This document shows, one piece after another, positions 36,050-44,513 of a stretch of DNA of 64,000 nucleotides. Source of the DNA: AWTP1-13 sp050248715. Its GTDB lineage: Bacteria; Pseudomonadota; Alphaproteobacteria; Rhizobiales; Hyphomicrobiaceae. The notes below the pieces were generated by a model that made no database searches, was not told where the DNA came from, and worked only from the letters and a program-made list of their open reading frames with translations. Position 1 is the first letter of the stretch, and every line of letters begins with the position of its first letter. Position numbers and translations under genes: made by a program. The DNA lies in the NCBI GenBank assembly GCA_050248715.1, contig JBFWRV010000027.1, positions 8,759 to 72,758 of the forward strand, given 5' to 3'.

Positions 36050-36622
36050 ATGGTGTCGAAGATTGCACATCTTGCCAGCCGGATGCGGCTGTGGGGCCGC
36101 GACGACCGGGGCACAACCGCGATCGAGTTCGCGATCGTCGCCACGCCGTTCCTGATGCTGCTGCTCGGCATCATTTCGGTGTCTCTCTACTACTTCACCA
36201 ACTTCAGCCTGGAGAATGCGGCCTGGCAGGCCTCGCGCGCCATCCGCACCGGCCAGGTGCAGCAGTCGATGGGTGCCTACGCCGGCAAGGTCACGACCGA
36301 CGACCGCAAGAAAGCTTTCAAGAAGGAGTTGTGCAAGAAGGCGCCGACGTTCCTCGACTGCGAGAACAAAGCCATCGTCATCGTGCAGAGCAATGCGAGC
36401 TTCGGCGGCATCTCGCAACCGAGTTGCGCCACCAACGGCGTGATGGTCAACGAGCAGACCACACCGTTCGAGACGGGCGAGGCGAGCGCGGTGGTGCTCA
36501 TCACGGTCTGCTATCCGTGGGCGGCCGGCGGCAAGCTGCCGTTCTTCAAGATGGGCAACCTGCAGGACGGCGCCCTGCTGATGCAGACATCGGTAGCGCT
36601 CCGCACCGAGCCCTACAAATGA
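36050..36622 (+). CDS. tadE: TadE-like pseudopilin
   Basis: This 190-residue protein has a single N-terminal hydrophobic segment preceded by DDRGTTAIEFAIVATPFLML, the TadE/TadG signature, where prepilin peptidase would cut near the Gly. The rest is periplasmic with four or five cysteines. It overlaps the next TadE/G-like gene by four bases (ATGA). It is required for Flp pilus formation in characterised systems. Confidence 0.9.
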   Translation: MVSKIAHLASRMRLWGRDDRGTTAIEFAIVATPFLMLLLGIISVSLYYFTNFSLENAAWQASRAIRTGQVQQSMGAYAGKVTTDDRKKAFKKELCKKAPTFLDCENKAIVIVQSNASFGGISQPSCATNGVMVNEQTTPFETGEASAVVLITVCYPWAAGGKLPFFKMGNLQDGALLMQTSVALRTEPYK

Positions 36623-37308
36623 CAGTGAAGGCCACAGCCCAGCGCCAGGATAAACAGAGAGCCACTATGAACTCCACTGCGGCACTCCGCCTTCGAGCCC
36701 GCATCCACGCGTTGCGCCGCCGCTGGCGCGACGACGGCGTAGCAGCGATCGAATTCGCGCTGATCGTGCCGATGGTGGCGGTCATGTTCATCGGCGCCGT
36801 CGAGCTGAGCCAGGCCCTCACCACCGACCGTCGCGTCACGCAGGTGGCGAACGCAACAGCCGACCTCGTCGCCCGCGCCGAGAGCAAAATCTCGCAATCC
36901 GAGATCACCGACATCATGCAGGCCGGCAGCTATATCGTCGCTCCGTACAACCAGAACCCGCTGCGCATCACCTTGCGCAACGTGACGTCCTCGCCGAGCG
37001 ACGCCGGCATCACCAAGCAGTCGTGGACCTGCGCCTTCAACGGCACGGGCAGCACGCTGGCGTGCGAATGCAGCGACATGACCTACAATCTGCCGTCCGG
37101 CCTCGTCAGCACCAACGACAGCGTCGTGATCTCGCAGGCCGTCTACGACTACAAACCGCTCGTGTTCGACTACTTCATGAAGAAGGGCGCGCCCCCGTCC
37201 AGCACGGGTACCTACACGCTGTCGGAGACCGTCTACCTCAAGCCGCGCGGCCAGGCCGCCATGCTGCTGCAGTCGAGCGGCTTAGCCTGTCCGAGCCCGA
37301 CCTTCTGA
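36619..37308 (+). CDS. TadE/TadG-like pseudopilin
   Basis: This 229-residue protein has the signature DGVAAIEFALIVPMVAVMF at residues 39-57 and a periplasmic domain rich in Thr/Ser with a Cys-x-Cys. The start at 36619 overlaps the tadE stop (ATGA), arguing for coupling. An internal ATG at 36667 would give a more usual N-terminus and cannot be excluded. It lacks the long von Willebrand domain of full TadG and is closer to TadF/short TadG. Confidence 0.87.
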   Translation: MTVKATAQRQDKQRATMNSTAALRLRARIHALRRRWRDDGVAAIEFALIVPMVAVMFIGAVELSQALTTDRRVTQVANATADLVARAESKISQSEITDIMQAGSYIVAPYNQNPLRITLRNVTSSPSDAGITKQSWTCAFNGTGSTLACECSDMTYNLPSGLVSTNDSVVISQAVYDYKPLVFDYFMKKGAPPSSTGTYTLSETVYLKPRGQAAMLLQSSGLACPSPTF

Positions 37309-37506
37309 GGCACCGACGCGCCGCAGTGGCGAATTTGCGGGCGGGAAATCCGGCACCTCCCCCGTTCGCCGTCGTCTGCCCACTTGTCGCTCCATCGTCG
37401 GCAGCCGGAGCAACCCGGCGCCGGGCATGGTTGTATTTGCCGAACCGACCGATTTCCACCTATGCTGGCGCTCCGGATCTGCTCGGAGCTTGGCACGCTA
37501 CCTGGG

Positions 37507-38160
37507 ATGGCCATGGGACGTCGTTCGACGCACACGCCACAGCAGTTGCGCGAGCTGATTCTTGATGCGGCTCAGGACATTATCCAGGCCCAGGGACTGG
37601 CCGGCCTGTCCGCCCGCGAGATCGCGCGGCGCATCGAGTACTCGCCCGGCACCATCTACAATATGTTCGAGAACCTCGACGACGTGGTGCTGCACGTGGA
37701 GGCGCGCGTGCTGGAGGCGCTCGACAAGCGGCTCTCCGCGCTGCTGCAGGACGGCAATGCCACCGACCGCGTCAACCGCCTGGCCCAGGCCTATCTCGCC
37801 TTCACCCATGAGCAGCCCCGACTGTGGAACCTGCTGTTCGAGCATCATCTGCCGGCGACCGCGGCACTGCCGTCCTGGTATCAGCAGAAGCTCGAAGGCT
37901 TGATGAGCCGGGTGGAGGAGGCGCTGGCGCCGCTGTTCGCACCGGGACGGGAGGGCGACCGCCAGCGGGCGGCACGCGTGCTGTGGGCCGGCGTGCACGG
38001 CATCACATCGCTGTCGACGGCCGACAAGCTCTCCGTGGTGACGACCGAGAGCGCCAACCGGCTGGTCGACGACCTCGTGAGGACCTATCTCGCGGGGCTC
38101 GCCAATGGCACCATGCCACCCCGGGGCGATGCAGCCGTCGAGGCCGCGCGCAGCGGCTGA
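37507..38160 (+). CDS. TetR-family transcriptional regulator
   Basis: This 217-residue regulator has an N-terminal helix-turn-helix (about residues 14-60) with GLAGLSAREIARRIEYSPGTIYNMFENLDDV. A ligand-binding domain of the TetR_C_13/WHG type follows (LWNLLFEHHLP, LWAGVHGITSL). Two ATGs (37507, 37513) are close; the first is used. It stands alone between tadG and rnpB, so its target is not clear. Confidence 0.9.
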   Translation: MAMGRRSTHTPQQLRELILDAAQDIIQAQGLAGLSAREIARRIEYSPGTIYNMFENLDDVVLHVEARVLEALDKRLSALLQDGNATDRVNRLAQAYLAFTHEQPRLWNLLFEHHLPATAALPSWYQQKLEGLMSRVEEALAPLFAPGREGDRQRAARVLWAGVHGITSLSTADKLSVVTTESANRLVDDLVRTYLAGLANGTMPPRGDAAVEAARSG

Positions 38161-38221
38161 CGGCCCGCGCCAGCCGTAGCGGCAAGGGGCTCGCGTCGCA
38201 CCGTGGAGTTTGAGCGAGAGC

Positions 38222-38631
38222 GCCAGTCGGCCTGTAAGCCGGGTTCTGTCTGGAGTTGCCTCCGCGACGGCCATTCCTCTGGGGCTGGGATCGCTCCCAG
38301 CCTCAAGCAACCAACCCGGGCGGCGGCGAGGACCGCGCTGGATCACGGAGTTGCCTCTGCGATCCGTGCCGCCCCTATTCGGTTTTGCTCCCGGTGGGGT
38401 TTGCCGTGCCGCCTCCGTTGCCGGAGGCGCGGTGCGCTCTTACCGCACCGTTTCACCCTTGCCTTTGCGGGTCGCCCCGCGCCGGCGGTTTGCTCTCTGT
38501 TGCACTTTCCCTGGGGTCACCCCCGGCGGCCGTTAGCCGCCACCGCTGATCCTTGGAGCCCGGACTTTCCTCCACCGGGGACCTGGGCCACAAAGCCCGC
38601 TTTCCCGGCAGCGGCCATCCGGCCGACTGGC
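38222..38631 (-). ncRNA. rnpB: RNase P RNA, class A
   Basis: On the minus strand the sequence begins GCCAGTCGGCC (38631-38621) and ends GGCCGACTGGC (38232-38222), which pair as P1. Conserved core blocks are visible, including GGAGGAAAGTCCGGGCT near the 5' end and ACAGAACCCGGCTTACAGGCC near the 3' end, and a GTGCAACAGAGAGCAAACC segment lies between them. The length of about 410 bases fits an alphaproteobacterial RNase P RNA. The ends are set by P1 and may be off by a few bases. Confidence 0.95.
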
Positions 38632-38636
38632 AGGCT

Positions 38637-38666
38637 GAATTAGGGGGGCCAGCGCGGTGAGGTCAA
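38637..38666 (-). promoter_or_regulatory. rnpB promoter
   Basis: On the minus strand TTGACC (38666-38661) and TAATTC (38642-38637) are spaced by 18 bases. The predicted start, about 38630, coincides with the first base of the RNase P P1 helix, which supports both calls. Confidence 0.7.
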
Positions 38667-38866
38667 GGGGCGGCAGGGCGCAATCGAGCCGGCCGGCCCG
38701 GGCTGTCGACTCACCAGCTTCGATTAGCCAACAGTTCCGGCGGGAACAGACTATTCCCGAGGCTTTGCCTAAGCTGTAAACGGGAGATGTGGAGCCGTGC
38801 GGGATCAGCGCGCGGAGTCGCCGCGGACCCGGGGGAACGGGCTTACAACTGCTACGGAGCAAATCT

Positions 38867-40105
38867 ATGGCTGGCTCGAGGCGCGTGGTCGTCACCGGCA
38901 TGGGCGCGGTCACGCCGATCGGCAACGATGTGACATCCTTCTGGTCGGCGATGAAGGAAGGCAAGTCCGGCGTGGGCCCGCTCCGCGACATCGACTTCCC
39001 CGAACAGTACGTGCGCGACCTGCACATCCAGATCGCCTGCCAGGTGAAGGACTTCGACCCCAAGACCCGCATCAAGAACCGGCTCCTGCTGCTGGCCGAC
39101 CGCTACTCGCAGTTCGCCGGCGCAGCCGCGGCAGAGGCCTTCGCGCAGTCCGGGCTCGAGGTGCCGCTCAAGAACCCCTATCGCGCGGCCTGCATCGTCG
39201 GCTCCGGTGGCGGCGGCATGAACACCATCGAGTGGGCCTACAATCAGCTCTTCACCAAGAACCGGCGCGGCAACGACCCGCTCATGCTGCTGAAGTTCAT
39301 CGGCAGCTCGGCCTCCGCGCACGTCGGCATCGACTACGGCATCAAGGGGCCGACCTTCGGCACGGTGAGCGCCTGCGCCACCGCCACGCATGCCATCGGG
39401 CTGATGTTGCGCTTCATCCGCGAGGGGCTGGTGGACGTCGGCATCGCCGGCGCCTCGGAGTCGACGATCAACTACGGCTGCATGAAGGCCTGGCAGGCCA
39501 TCCGCGTGCTCTCGCCCGAGGGCTGCTACCCCTTCGCCAAGAAGCGCAACGGCACGGTCCTGGGTGAGGGCGCCGGTCTGCTGGTGATGGAGGAACTCGA
39601 GCACGCCAAGGCGCGCGGGGCCAAGATCCTGGCCGAGGTAAAGGGCTTCGGCATGGCCTCCGACGCCAAGGACATGATCAACCCCGATCTCGAGGGACCG
39701 AAGACGGCGATGCGCGAGGCGCTGGAGGACGCCGGCGTCGCGCCCTCCGACATCGACTACCTCAACGCCCACGGCACAGCGACGGCGCTCAACGACGTCA
39801 ACGAGACGCAGGCGATCAAGGGCGTGTTCGGCGATGCGGCGCGCAAGCTCGCCATCTCCTCGACCAAGTCGATGCACGGCCACCTGCTGGGCGCGAGCGG
39901 CGGCATCGAGGCGATCGCCTGCGTAAAGGCGATCGAGGAGGGCTTCGTGCCTCCCACGACGGGCCTCAGCGAGCCCGACCCGCAATGCGACCTCGACTAC
40001 ATCCCCAACGTCGGGCGGTCGCTGAAGGTCGGCCACGCCATGTCGAACTCCTTCGCCTTCGGCGGCCTCAACGCGGTGCTGGTGTTCGGGCCCCCGCCGG
40101 CTTGA
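38867..40105 (+). CDS. Beta-ketoacyl-ACP synthase II-type (FabF/NodE-like)
   Basis: This 412-residue condensing enzyme carries Cys170 (SACATATHA), His302 (NAHGTATALND) and His339 (MHGHLLGASGG), the complete KAS II triad. It condenses malonyl-ACP with acyl-ACP. No acyl carrier protein, fabG or other fatty-acid gene is adjacent, so it may be an accessory synthase. ATG at 38867 follows GGAG. The longer in-frame extension has no support. A family B repeat follows the stop. Confidence 0.93.
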   Translation: MAGSRRVVVTGMGAVTPIGNDVTSFWSAMKEGKSGVGPLRDIDFPEQYVRDLHIQIACQVKDFDPKTRIKNRLLLLADRYSQFAGAAAAEAFAQSGLEVPLKNPYRAACIVGSGGGGMNTIEWAYNQLFTKNRRGNDPLMLLKFIGSSASAHVGIDYGIKGPTFGTVSACATATHAIGLMLRFIREGLVDVGIAGASESTINYGCMKAWQAIRVLSPEGCYPFAKKRNGTVLGEGAGLLVMEELEHAKARGAKILAEVKGFGMASDAKDMINPDLEGPKTAMREALEDAGVAPSDIDYLNAHGTATALNDVNETQAIKGVFGDAARKLAISSTKSMHGHLLGASGGIEAIACVKAIEEGFVPPTTGLSEPDPQCDLDYIPNVGRSLKVGHAMSNSFAFGGLNAVLVFGPPPA

Positions 40106-40110
40106 GGGGG

Positions 40111-40192
40111 TGCAGGGCGGCGCAAGAGGCGAACCCGTATTACGCCGATCGTCGGCGCATCGGTGCACGGCGCTTCGCTGTTGCACCCTACA
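40111..40192 (+). repeat. Palindromic repeat, family B, copy 1
   Basis: The sequence runs from GCAGGGCGGCGCAAGAGGC to GCTTCGCTGTTGCACCCTAC and is an imperfect palindrome centred on GCCGATCGTCGGC. Copies are at 45382-45452 and 49741-49819. It lies just after the KAS gene and before a convergent gene, so it may also end transcripts. Confidence 0.6.
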
Positions 40193-40198
40193 GATGCC

Positions 40199-40714
40199 TC
40201 AGCCCTTGTTGAGGACCAGGGTCAGGCCGATCAGCGGGCTATTCATGAACTGAATCTCGATGATCTGGCGGTTGTCCTTGACGATGATGTCCATGTTGGC
40301 GTTGAGCTCGGACCCGCGTATGCCAACCTTGAATCCGTTCGTGGTCACGCGGCCCGACACCTCGCCGCTCCAGTCGCGGCTGAGTTCCCGCCAGGCGCCG
40401 CTGAGGACCCCCTCCGCGTGCGTGACCGTGCTCTGCACCTCCACCGTATCGCCCTCGGTGGCGCAGCGGATGGTCTGGCGAACCTGACGCGCCTCGTCGG
40501 TCACGAAGTAGGTGACGCGGCACTTCACGCTCTCGGTCTTGCCGCCGGTGAACCCGAGACGCCCCTCACCCAGCCAGCGGCCGGCCAGCTTGACGAACGG
40601 GGAGACCTCCTGGGCGAGAGCCGGGAGCGCGAGGGCGACTGTCTGCAGCGCGGCAGCCAACAGCAGGACGGCGATGTGCCAGAACAGAGGTCGCGCAGCG
40701 GTCTTGCCCATCAT
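40199..40714 (-). CDS. Exported protein of unknown function
   Basis: This 171-residue protein has a signal peptide (about residues 1-34, ending LALPALAQE). The mature part, about 137 residues, starts FVKLAGRWLGEGRL and is rich in beta-strand-like sequence, with two cysteines (VKCRV, IRCAT). It resembles lipocalin-like or DUF1579-type small secreted proteins in size and in the GxWxGxG start, but I do not recognise a named family. It is monocistronic. Confidence 0.75.
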   Translation of the reverse strand: MMGKTAARPLFWHIAVLLLAAALQTVALALPALAQEVSPFVKLAGRWLGEGRLGFTGGKTESVKCRVTYFVTDEARQVRQTIRCATEGDTVEVQSTVTHAEGVLSGAWRELSRDWSGEVSGRVTTNGFKVGIRGSELNANMDIIVKDNRQIIEIQFMNSPLIGLTLVLNKG

Positions 40715-40871
40715 GGTTTTCCCCTAGCACATACCCCTGCGCGATACGTGCTGCGATTCTGCAACGTCACAGACATTTCCTGACATGCATCGTCAGGAAT
40801 CAGCGCAGATGAAAATTCTGCCGCGAGCCAAGCATGGCCCACGCCGGTATTGCCTGGACCGGCGACTGCTG

Positions 40872-41765
40872 CTAGCGCGGCATGCGCCCGAGAGGCTCGG
40901 AGGAGAACCACACCTCGCCGTAGATGGCGGTGGCGGTCGCATCGGGCGGACGCTCTGCCGTAAGATGAAGGGCGCGCGTCGACCAGGCCGACTTGCAGTC
41001 GGGCAGCGTGTCGCCGGCTGCAGGTCCGGCAGCGTCGGTGCAGGCGATGAAGCGCGTCGCCATGAAGGGCTTCACGTGGTAGCCGCCGGCCGATGCGCGG
41101 CGAATCGCGATTGCGGGCGTGCACTCGCGCGCCGCCGACCACGGCAGGAACATGCGGCCTTCCGGATGCAGCGCCCGCAGCCAATGCGCCGGCGGACGGC
41201 GCAGGGCAGCGTTGACGTAGAACACGTCCGCGCCCGGCATTGCCAATCTCGTGGCATCGCCGGCCGTGACGGACACACCATCGAAGGCTGCCAGGTTGCG
41301 CTTGGCGGCCGCGGCAAGGCGCTCGTCGATCTCGAAGGCCGCGACCTTGCCGCCCGGCGCAACCAGCATGGAGAGAATGGCCGAGTAGTACCCCGCGCCC
41401 GCTCCGATATGCACGACCGTCTCGCCGGGTTGCGGCGCCATGGTGCTCATGAACCGGGCATGGGCGCTCGGCTGGCCGTTGTTGATGCCCCGCTCCGTGT
41501 CGAGCGCGACGAGCACATCCTGGTAGAGATAGCGGGGATCCGCGTCCGGCGTCTCGACATAGCCGCCGGATCCCGTCGCGATATGCCAGGGGCCGGGCGG
41601 CAGGAACAGCTCCCGTGGCACGGCCTCGAAGGCGCCTTCGAGGCGGATTTCGAAGGTGTTTCCCGCGGGCTGCTCGCGCAGACGCCCGGCAGCGGCCATG
41701 CAGGAGGCATAGAGCTTCCTGAAGTTGGCAACAGCTCCGCCTTTCGAGGGCATGCGCGCATTCAT
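40872..41765 (-). CDS. Protein-L-isoaspartate O-methyltransferase-like protein
   Basis: This 297-residue SAM-dependent methyltransferase is related to PCMT. Motif I is VVHIGAGAGYYSAIL (about residue 118), and AAFEIDERLAAAA is the acidic loop that would bind the SAM ribose. It is longer than the usual 210-220 residues because of an N-terminal extension (about 85 residues) and a C-terminal extension. Genuine repair of isoaspartate is uncertain. An alternative start is at 41753. Confidence 0.75.
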   Translation of the reverse strand: MNARMPSKGGAVANFRKLYASCMAAAGRLREQPAGNTFEIRLEGAFEAVPRELFLPPGPWHIATGSGGYVETPDADPRYLYQDVLVALDTERGINNGQPSAHARFMSTMAPQPGETVVHIGAGAGYYSAILSMLVAPGGKVAAFEIDERLAAAAKRNLAAFDGVSVTAGDATRLAMPGADVFYVNAALRRPPAHWLRALHPEGRMFLPWSAARECTPAIAIRRASAGGYHVKPFMATRFIACTDAAGPAAGDTLPDCKSAWSTRALHLTAERPPDATATAIYGEVWFSSEPLGRMPR

Positions 41766-41828
41766 CCTTGCCGATTATCCTTCCCTTGCCGCCTAATGCT
41801 CCAGGCAAGGCCCGACGCGGACACGCAC

Positions 41829-42072
41829 ATGTCCGAGACGGGCCTCCGACGGCGCATAGACGGGCGACAGGAGGCCGTTGGCTTGCAAACGCGCGAGGCT
41901 GCGCCGGCGACGCTGGCAGCAGCGGAAATCAAGCTTGCGATCGAGGCGCTGCCTCCGGCAGGGCGGCTTCGTCTGCACAGCATCGCGCGCGTTGTGCCGC
42001 CATACAGGACTGGAGCCCGCCGATCTCCTGCAGGAGGCCTTCCAGCGCGGGCGCGACCACGACGGGCGGTGA
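41829..42072 (+). pseudogene. Remnant of a short sigma-factor-like gene, frameshifted and truncated
   Basis: From the ATG at 41829 one frame reads through IKLAIEALPPAGRLRLHSIARVV. The match then continues in another frame with TGLEPADLLQEAFQRG up to a stop at 42072. Together these look like the region-2-like start of a sigma-70-related protein, where LEPADLLQEAFQRAL is a recognisable motif. The frameshift lies near 41995-42010. The remnant stops eight bases before a family A repeat at 42080. I cannot verify the family without a search. Confidence 0.45.
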
Positions 42073-42079
42073 GGCCAAC

Positions 42080-42194
42080 TGTCATGCCGGAATTTCGCGT
42101 CAGCGAAATATCCGGCACCCAGAGCCGCGAGCACGGGCCGAGGCCTTGGCCCGGGGTGCCGGCTCTCGGTCTGACCTCCACGGCCGGCATGACA
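42080..42194 (-). repeat. Palindromic intergenic repeat, family A, copy 2
   Basis: This 115-base element is bounded by TGTCATGCCGG (42080-42090) and CCGGCATGACA (42184-42194). Read on the + strand it aligns with the reverse complement of 6154-6272: GGAATT(T)CGC..GCGAA(A)TATCCGG near one end, and CCGGCTCTCGG (CCGGTTCTCGG in the other) near the other end. Confidence 0.75.
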
Positions 42195-42229
42195 GCCACC
42201 CGGACCTTGAGGTCCGATGACAATTGCCC

Positions 42230-43027
42230 TCAGCGATGCTTGCCGAGCCAGTCCAGCATGATCTTGTTGAAGACGTCGGGGTGCTCGACGTTGGGGAAAT
42301 GGCGCGCGTTGGTGATCTCCTCGTAGCGCCCGCCCGGAACCAGCTCCGCGATCTTCCTGTTGCCGGCAGGCGGCGTGCCTTCGTCCTTGTCGCCGCACAC
42401 GACGAGCGTCGGCACCTTGAGGGCAGGAAGCTTGGGCGTGAAGTCGAAGTCGAGGATGGCTGCGGCACAGCCCAGGTAGCCGGCCGGCGTGGTGCCGGCG
42501 ATGGTGGCGTGGATTTGCTTCCAGCGGCCGGGATTGCGCGGCTTGTAGGCGTCGGTGAACCATCGCTCCATCGTGGGGTCGGCGAGGGGGGTGAGCGAGT
42601 TGGCCTTCTTCACCGCTTCGATGCGCGGGGCCCAGGCGGCCTGCGCGCCGGCAGGCGTCTGCGGAGAGGTATCGCACCACATGGCCGAGATGAGCCGCTG
42701 CCCGTGGGCGATGGCGAAGGCCTGGCCGATCATGCCGCCGATGGAAAGGCCGATGTACTGCACCTTGGCGATGCCGAGGAAATCGAGGCTGGCGGCGACG
42801 TCGTCGGCGAGCGCGGCCATGGTGTAGGGGCCGGCGACGGGATCGCTGCCGCCGTGGCCGCGCATGTCGAGGCGCAGGACGCGGTAGCCGGCGGCCAGCA
42901 GCGGCGGCACCTGCTCGGCCCACATGCCGCCGTCGGACGCCAGCGAGTGCGTGAAGCACACGACCTGGCCGTTCTCCGGCCCCTCGAGCGAGTAGTAGAG
43001 CTTGCGGCCTGCGAGGTTGATGAGCAT
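42230..43027 (-). CDS. Alpha/beta hydrolase (3-oxoadipate enol-lactonase-like)
   Basis: This 265-residue hydrolase has the triad Ser95 (GLSIGG), an Asp in VCGDKDEGT (213 or 215) and His243 (NARHFPN). The pattern LDMRGHGGSD near residue 54 is that of the PcaD/BioH branch. No other protocatechuate genes are near, so lactonase specificity is only by resemblance. The start at 43027 (MLINLAGRKL) is the first with family similarity; upstream sequence in frame is not. Confidence 0.85.
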   Translation of the reverse strand: MLINLAGRKLYYSLEGPENGQVVCFTHSLASDGGMWAEQVPPLLAAGYRVLRLDMRGHGGSDPVAGPYTMAALADDVAASLDFLGIAKVQYIGLSIGGMIGQAFAIAHGQRLISAMWCDTSPQTPAGAQAAWAPRIEAVKKANSLTPLADPTMERWFTDAYKPRNPGRWKQIHATIAGTTPAGYLGCAAAILDFDFTPKLPALKVPTLVVCGDKDEGTPPAGNRKIAELVPGGRYEEITNARHFPNVEHPDVFNKIMLDWLGKHR

Positions 43028-43151
43028 GGTGTTTCCCTTACTCTCGTGACATCGCTCGTGCGGAGTGCGAGCGCTGCGCGAGGGTAGCCCTTTGGCGCGT
43101 GCGCGCCAACACGCGGGTGCCAAACGGTGGGCGAGCGATGAAGGCCGGCGA

Positions 43152-43367
43152 TCAGGGCTGGTGATTGATCGGCCCGTACTCGCGGTCGAGGTTGCCACAG
43201 CGGGGACAGGACGGTGCAGCCGCTGCCGTCAGGTCGAGACTCTTGATGATGGCCACGATCTCGTCGGTGCGCGGCGACCTGGGCCGGGAGTTGATCAGGG
43301 CGACGATGGCCTGCGCGGCCTGCTCCGCGCGCCCATTAGGCAAGGCTTCCGAGTGGCCGGACTTCAT
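43152..43367 (-). CDS. Small CxxC protein, coupled to TetR gene
   Basis: This 71-residue protein has a helical N-terminal part (AEQAAQAIVALINSRPRSP) and a C-terminal CPRCGN that may bind a metal or sit in a redox motif. The ATG overlaps the stop of the upstream tetR gene (ATGA), and GGAGG lies 7 bases before it, so it is a real gene of that operon. I do not recognise a family. Confidence 0.7.
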   Translation of the reverse strand: MKSGHSEALPNGRAEQAAQAIVALINSRPRSPRTDEIVAIIKSLDLTAAAAPSCPRCGNLDREYGPINHQP

Positions 43368-43960
43368 GGCGACCTCCGTGACGTCGGCGTCCCTACCGCG
43401 CGAAAATAGAAATCGAGCATGGCATTGAGGGAGACCGGGCTTCGGCGCAGGCGGCTGCGCAGCGCGGCACCCTCCCAGCAATCGACCATCAAGTTTGCCA
43501 TGTCGCGAACATTGGTGTCGGCGGGAATATCGCCCGCCCGCCGCGCCGCCTCGAAACAGGTGGCGAGGCGCTCGGCGATTGCCGAGAAACACTCCTCGAT
43601 CTTGCGGCGAAACCGCTCGCTGACGCCCGAGAGCTCCTGCCCTAGGCCGCCGAGCAGACAACCCATGTAGCCCTCGCCTTGGTAGGATTGACGCACCTGC
43701 TCGAAGAAGTGGCGCACGCGCGCCAGGGGCGGCCGCGTCGTCTCGGAAAGACATTGGTCGAGGACTTGGTGGACCTGCGCCATGTAGGCGTCGATGACCT
43801 GCAGGGCGAAATCTTCCTTGTCCACGAAGTGGTGATAGAAGGAGCCCTTGGGCGTTTGCGTGGCCTCGAGCAGCGCCTGGATGCCGAGGTCGTTGTAACC
43901 GTGCTTCAGGAGCATGGGCAGCCCGGCCTCGATCAGACGCTGCTTGGTGGCATGGGTCAT
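43364..43960 (-). CDS. TetR-family repressor (NemR/AcuR-like)
   Basis: This 198-residue regulator has an N-terminal helix-turn-helix (about 8-50) with YNDLGIQALLEATQTPKGSFYHHF. A C-terminal domain with LVDCWEGAALRSR follows. The N-terminus MTHATKQRLIEAG fits the NemR-like subgroup that senses electrophiles. The palindrome at 44386-44405, before the first gene of the operon, is the likely operator, implying autoregulation. It is 16 bases downstream of the cupin gene. Confidence 0.88.
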   Translation of the reverse strand: MTHATKQRLIEAGLPMLLKHGYNDLGIQALLEATQTPKGSFYHHFVDKEDFALQVIDAYMAQVHQVLDQCLSETTRPPLARVRHFFEQVRQSYQGEGYMGCLLGGLGQELSGVSERFRRKIEECFSAIAERLATCFEAARRAGDIPADTNVRDMANLMVDCWEGAALRSRLRRSPVSLNAMLDFYFRAVGTPTSRRSP

Positions 43961-43976
43961 CCTCACGACAGGCGGC

Positions 43977-44372
43977 TCAACCCGCCATGCCCTTGGTCTT
44001 CTCGACCATGTGGTCAATGACGCGGCTATGCTCGTGCTGGGGACTGAACATGGCGATCTCCGCATCCTGGTCGACCCGCACGTTGTGACCGGGCGGCCAA
44101 TAGAACAGGTCGCCGGCGCGGACCGTCTCCTGCGCGCCGGTTGCGTCCGTGGTGGTGAGCTGACCGCGCACGACGAAGCCCCAGTGCGGACACTGGCAGA
44201 GGTTGCCTTGAAAACCTTGGAAGAGGGGCGTGGTGTCGACACCTGCGGCGAGGGTGAAGTACTCGCCGCTGATCTTGCCCAGCCCGCTGGCATCGCCGAA
44301 GTCCATCCGCTGCCGGATGGTGGCGCCCGGGATCTGCATCTTCACCTCGATCTGTGCACCTGCGACATGCAT
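43977..44372 (-). CDS. Cupin-fold protein of unknown function
   Basis: This 131-residue protein shows cupin-like features: CPHWGFVVRGQLT (first motif), GDLFYWPPGHN (second motif) and a His-rich tail SPQHEHSRVIDH. The histidines suggest a bound metal. It is the first gene of an apparent three-gene operon with tetR and the CxxC protein. The ATG at 44372 has GGGAG upstream, with the palindromic operator immediately beyond it. The substrate is not known. Confidence 0.8.
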   Translation of the reverse strand: MHVAGAQIEVKMQIPGATIRQRMDFGDASGLGKISGEYFTLAAGVDTTPLFQGFQGNLCQCPHWGFVVRGQLTTTDATGAQETVRAGDLFYWPPGHNVRVDQDAEIAMFSPQHEHSRVIDHMVEKTKGMAG

Positions 44373-44385
44373 GGCTTTCTCCCGA

Positions 44386-44405
44386 ACTAGACCGATCAGT
44401 CTAGT
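44386..44405 (-). promoter_or_regulatory. Palindromic operator, probably for the TetR protein at 43364-43960
   Basis: ACTAGAC-CGATCA-GTCTAGT is a perfect 7-base inverted repeat with a 6-base spacer. It ends 14 bases upstream of the cupin start. The core TAGACCGATCAGTCTA resembles operators of NemR-type TetR proteins (TAGACCnnnCGGTCTA form, from memory). Confidence 0.7.
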
Positions 44406-44513
44406 GATAGGCGCCGTCTCCGTCGGTGTCAACAGCGTATGCCCCCAGTCACCCGTGGCGGTCAGGCAACGGATGGGGTTGGGGGCCGTGCAGCGCGGCC
44501 CGCGGTGCGGGCG

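Noticed and set aside
38161..38650. Several overlapping + strand frames with CPRLP-like sequences
   Set aside because: They lie across the RNase P RNA gene on the other strand and are not proteins.
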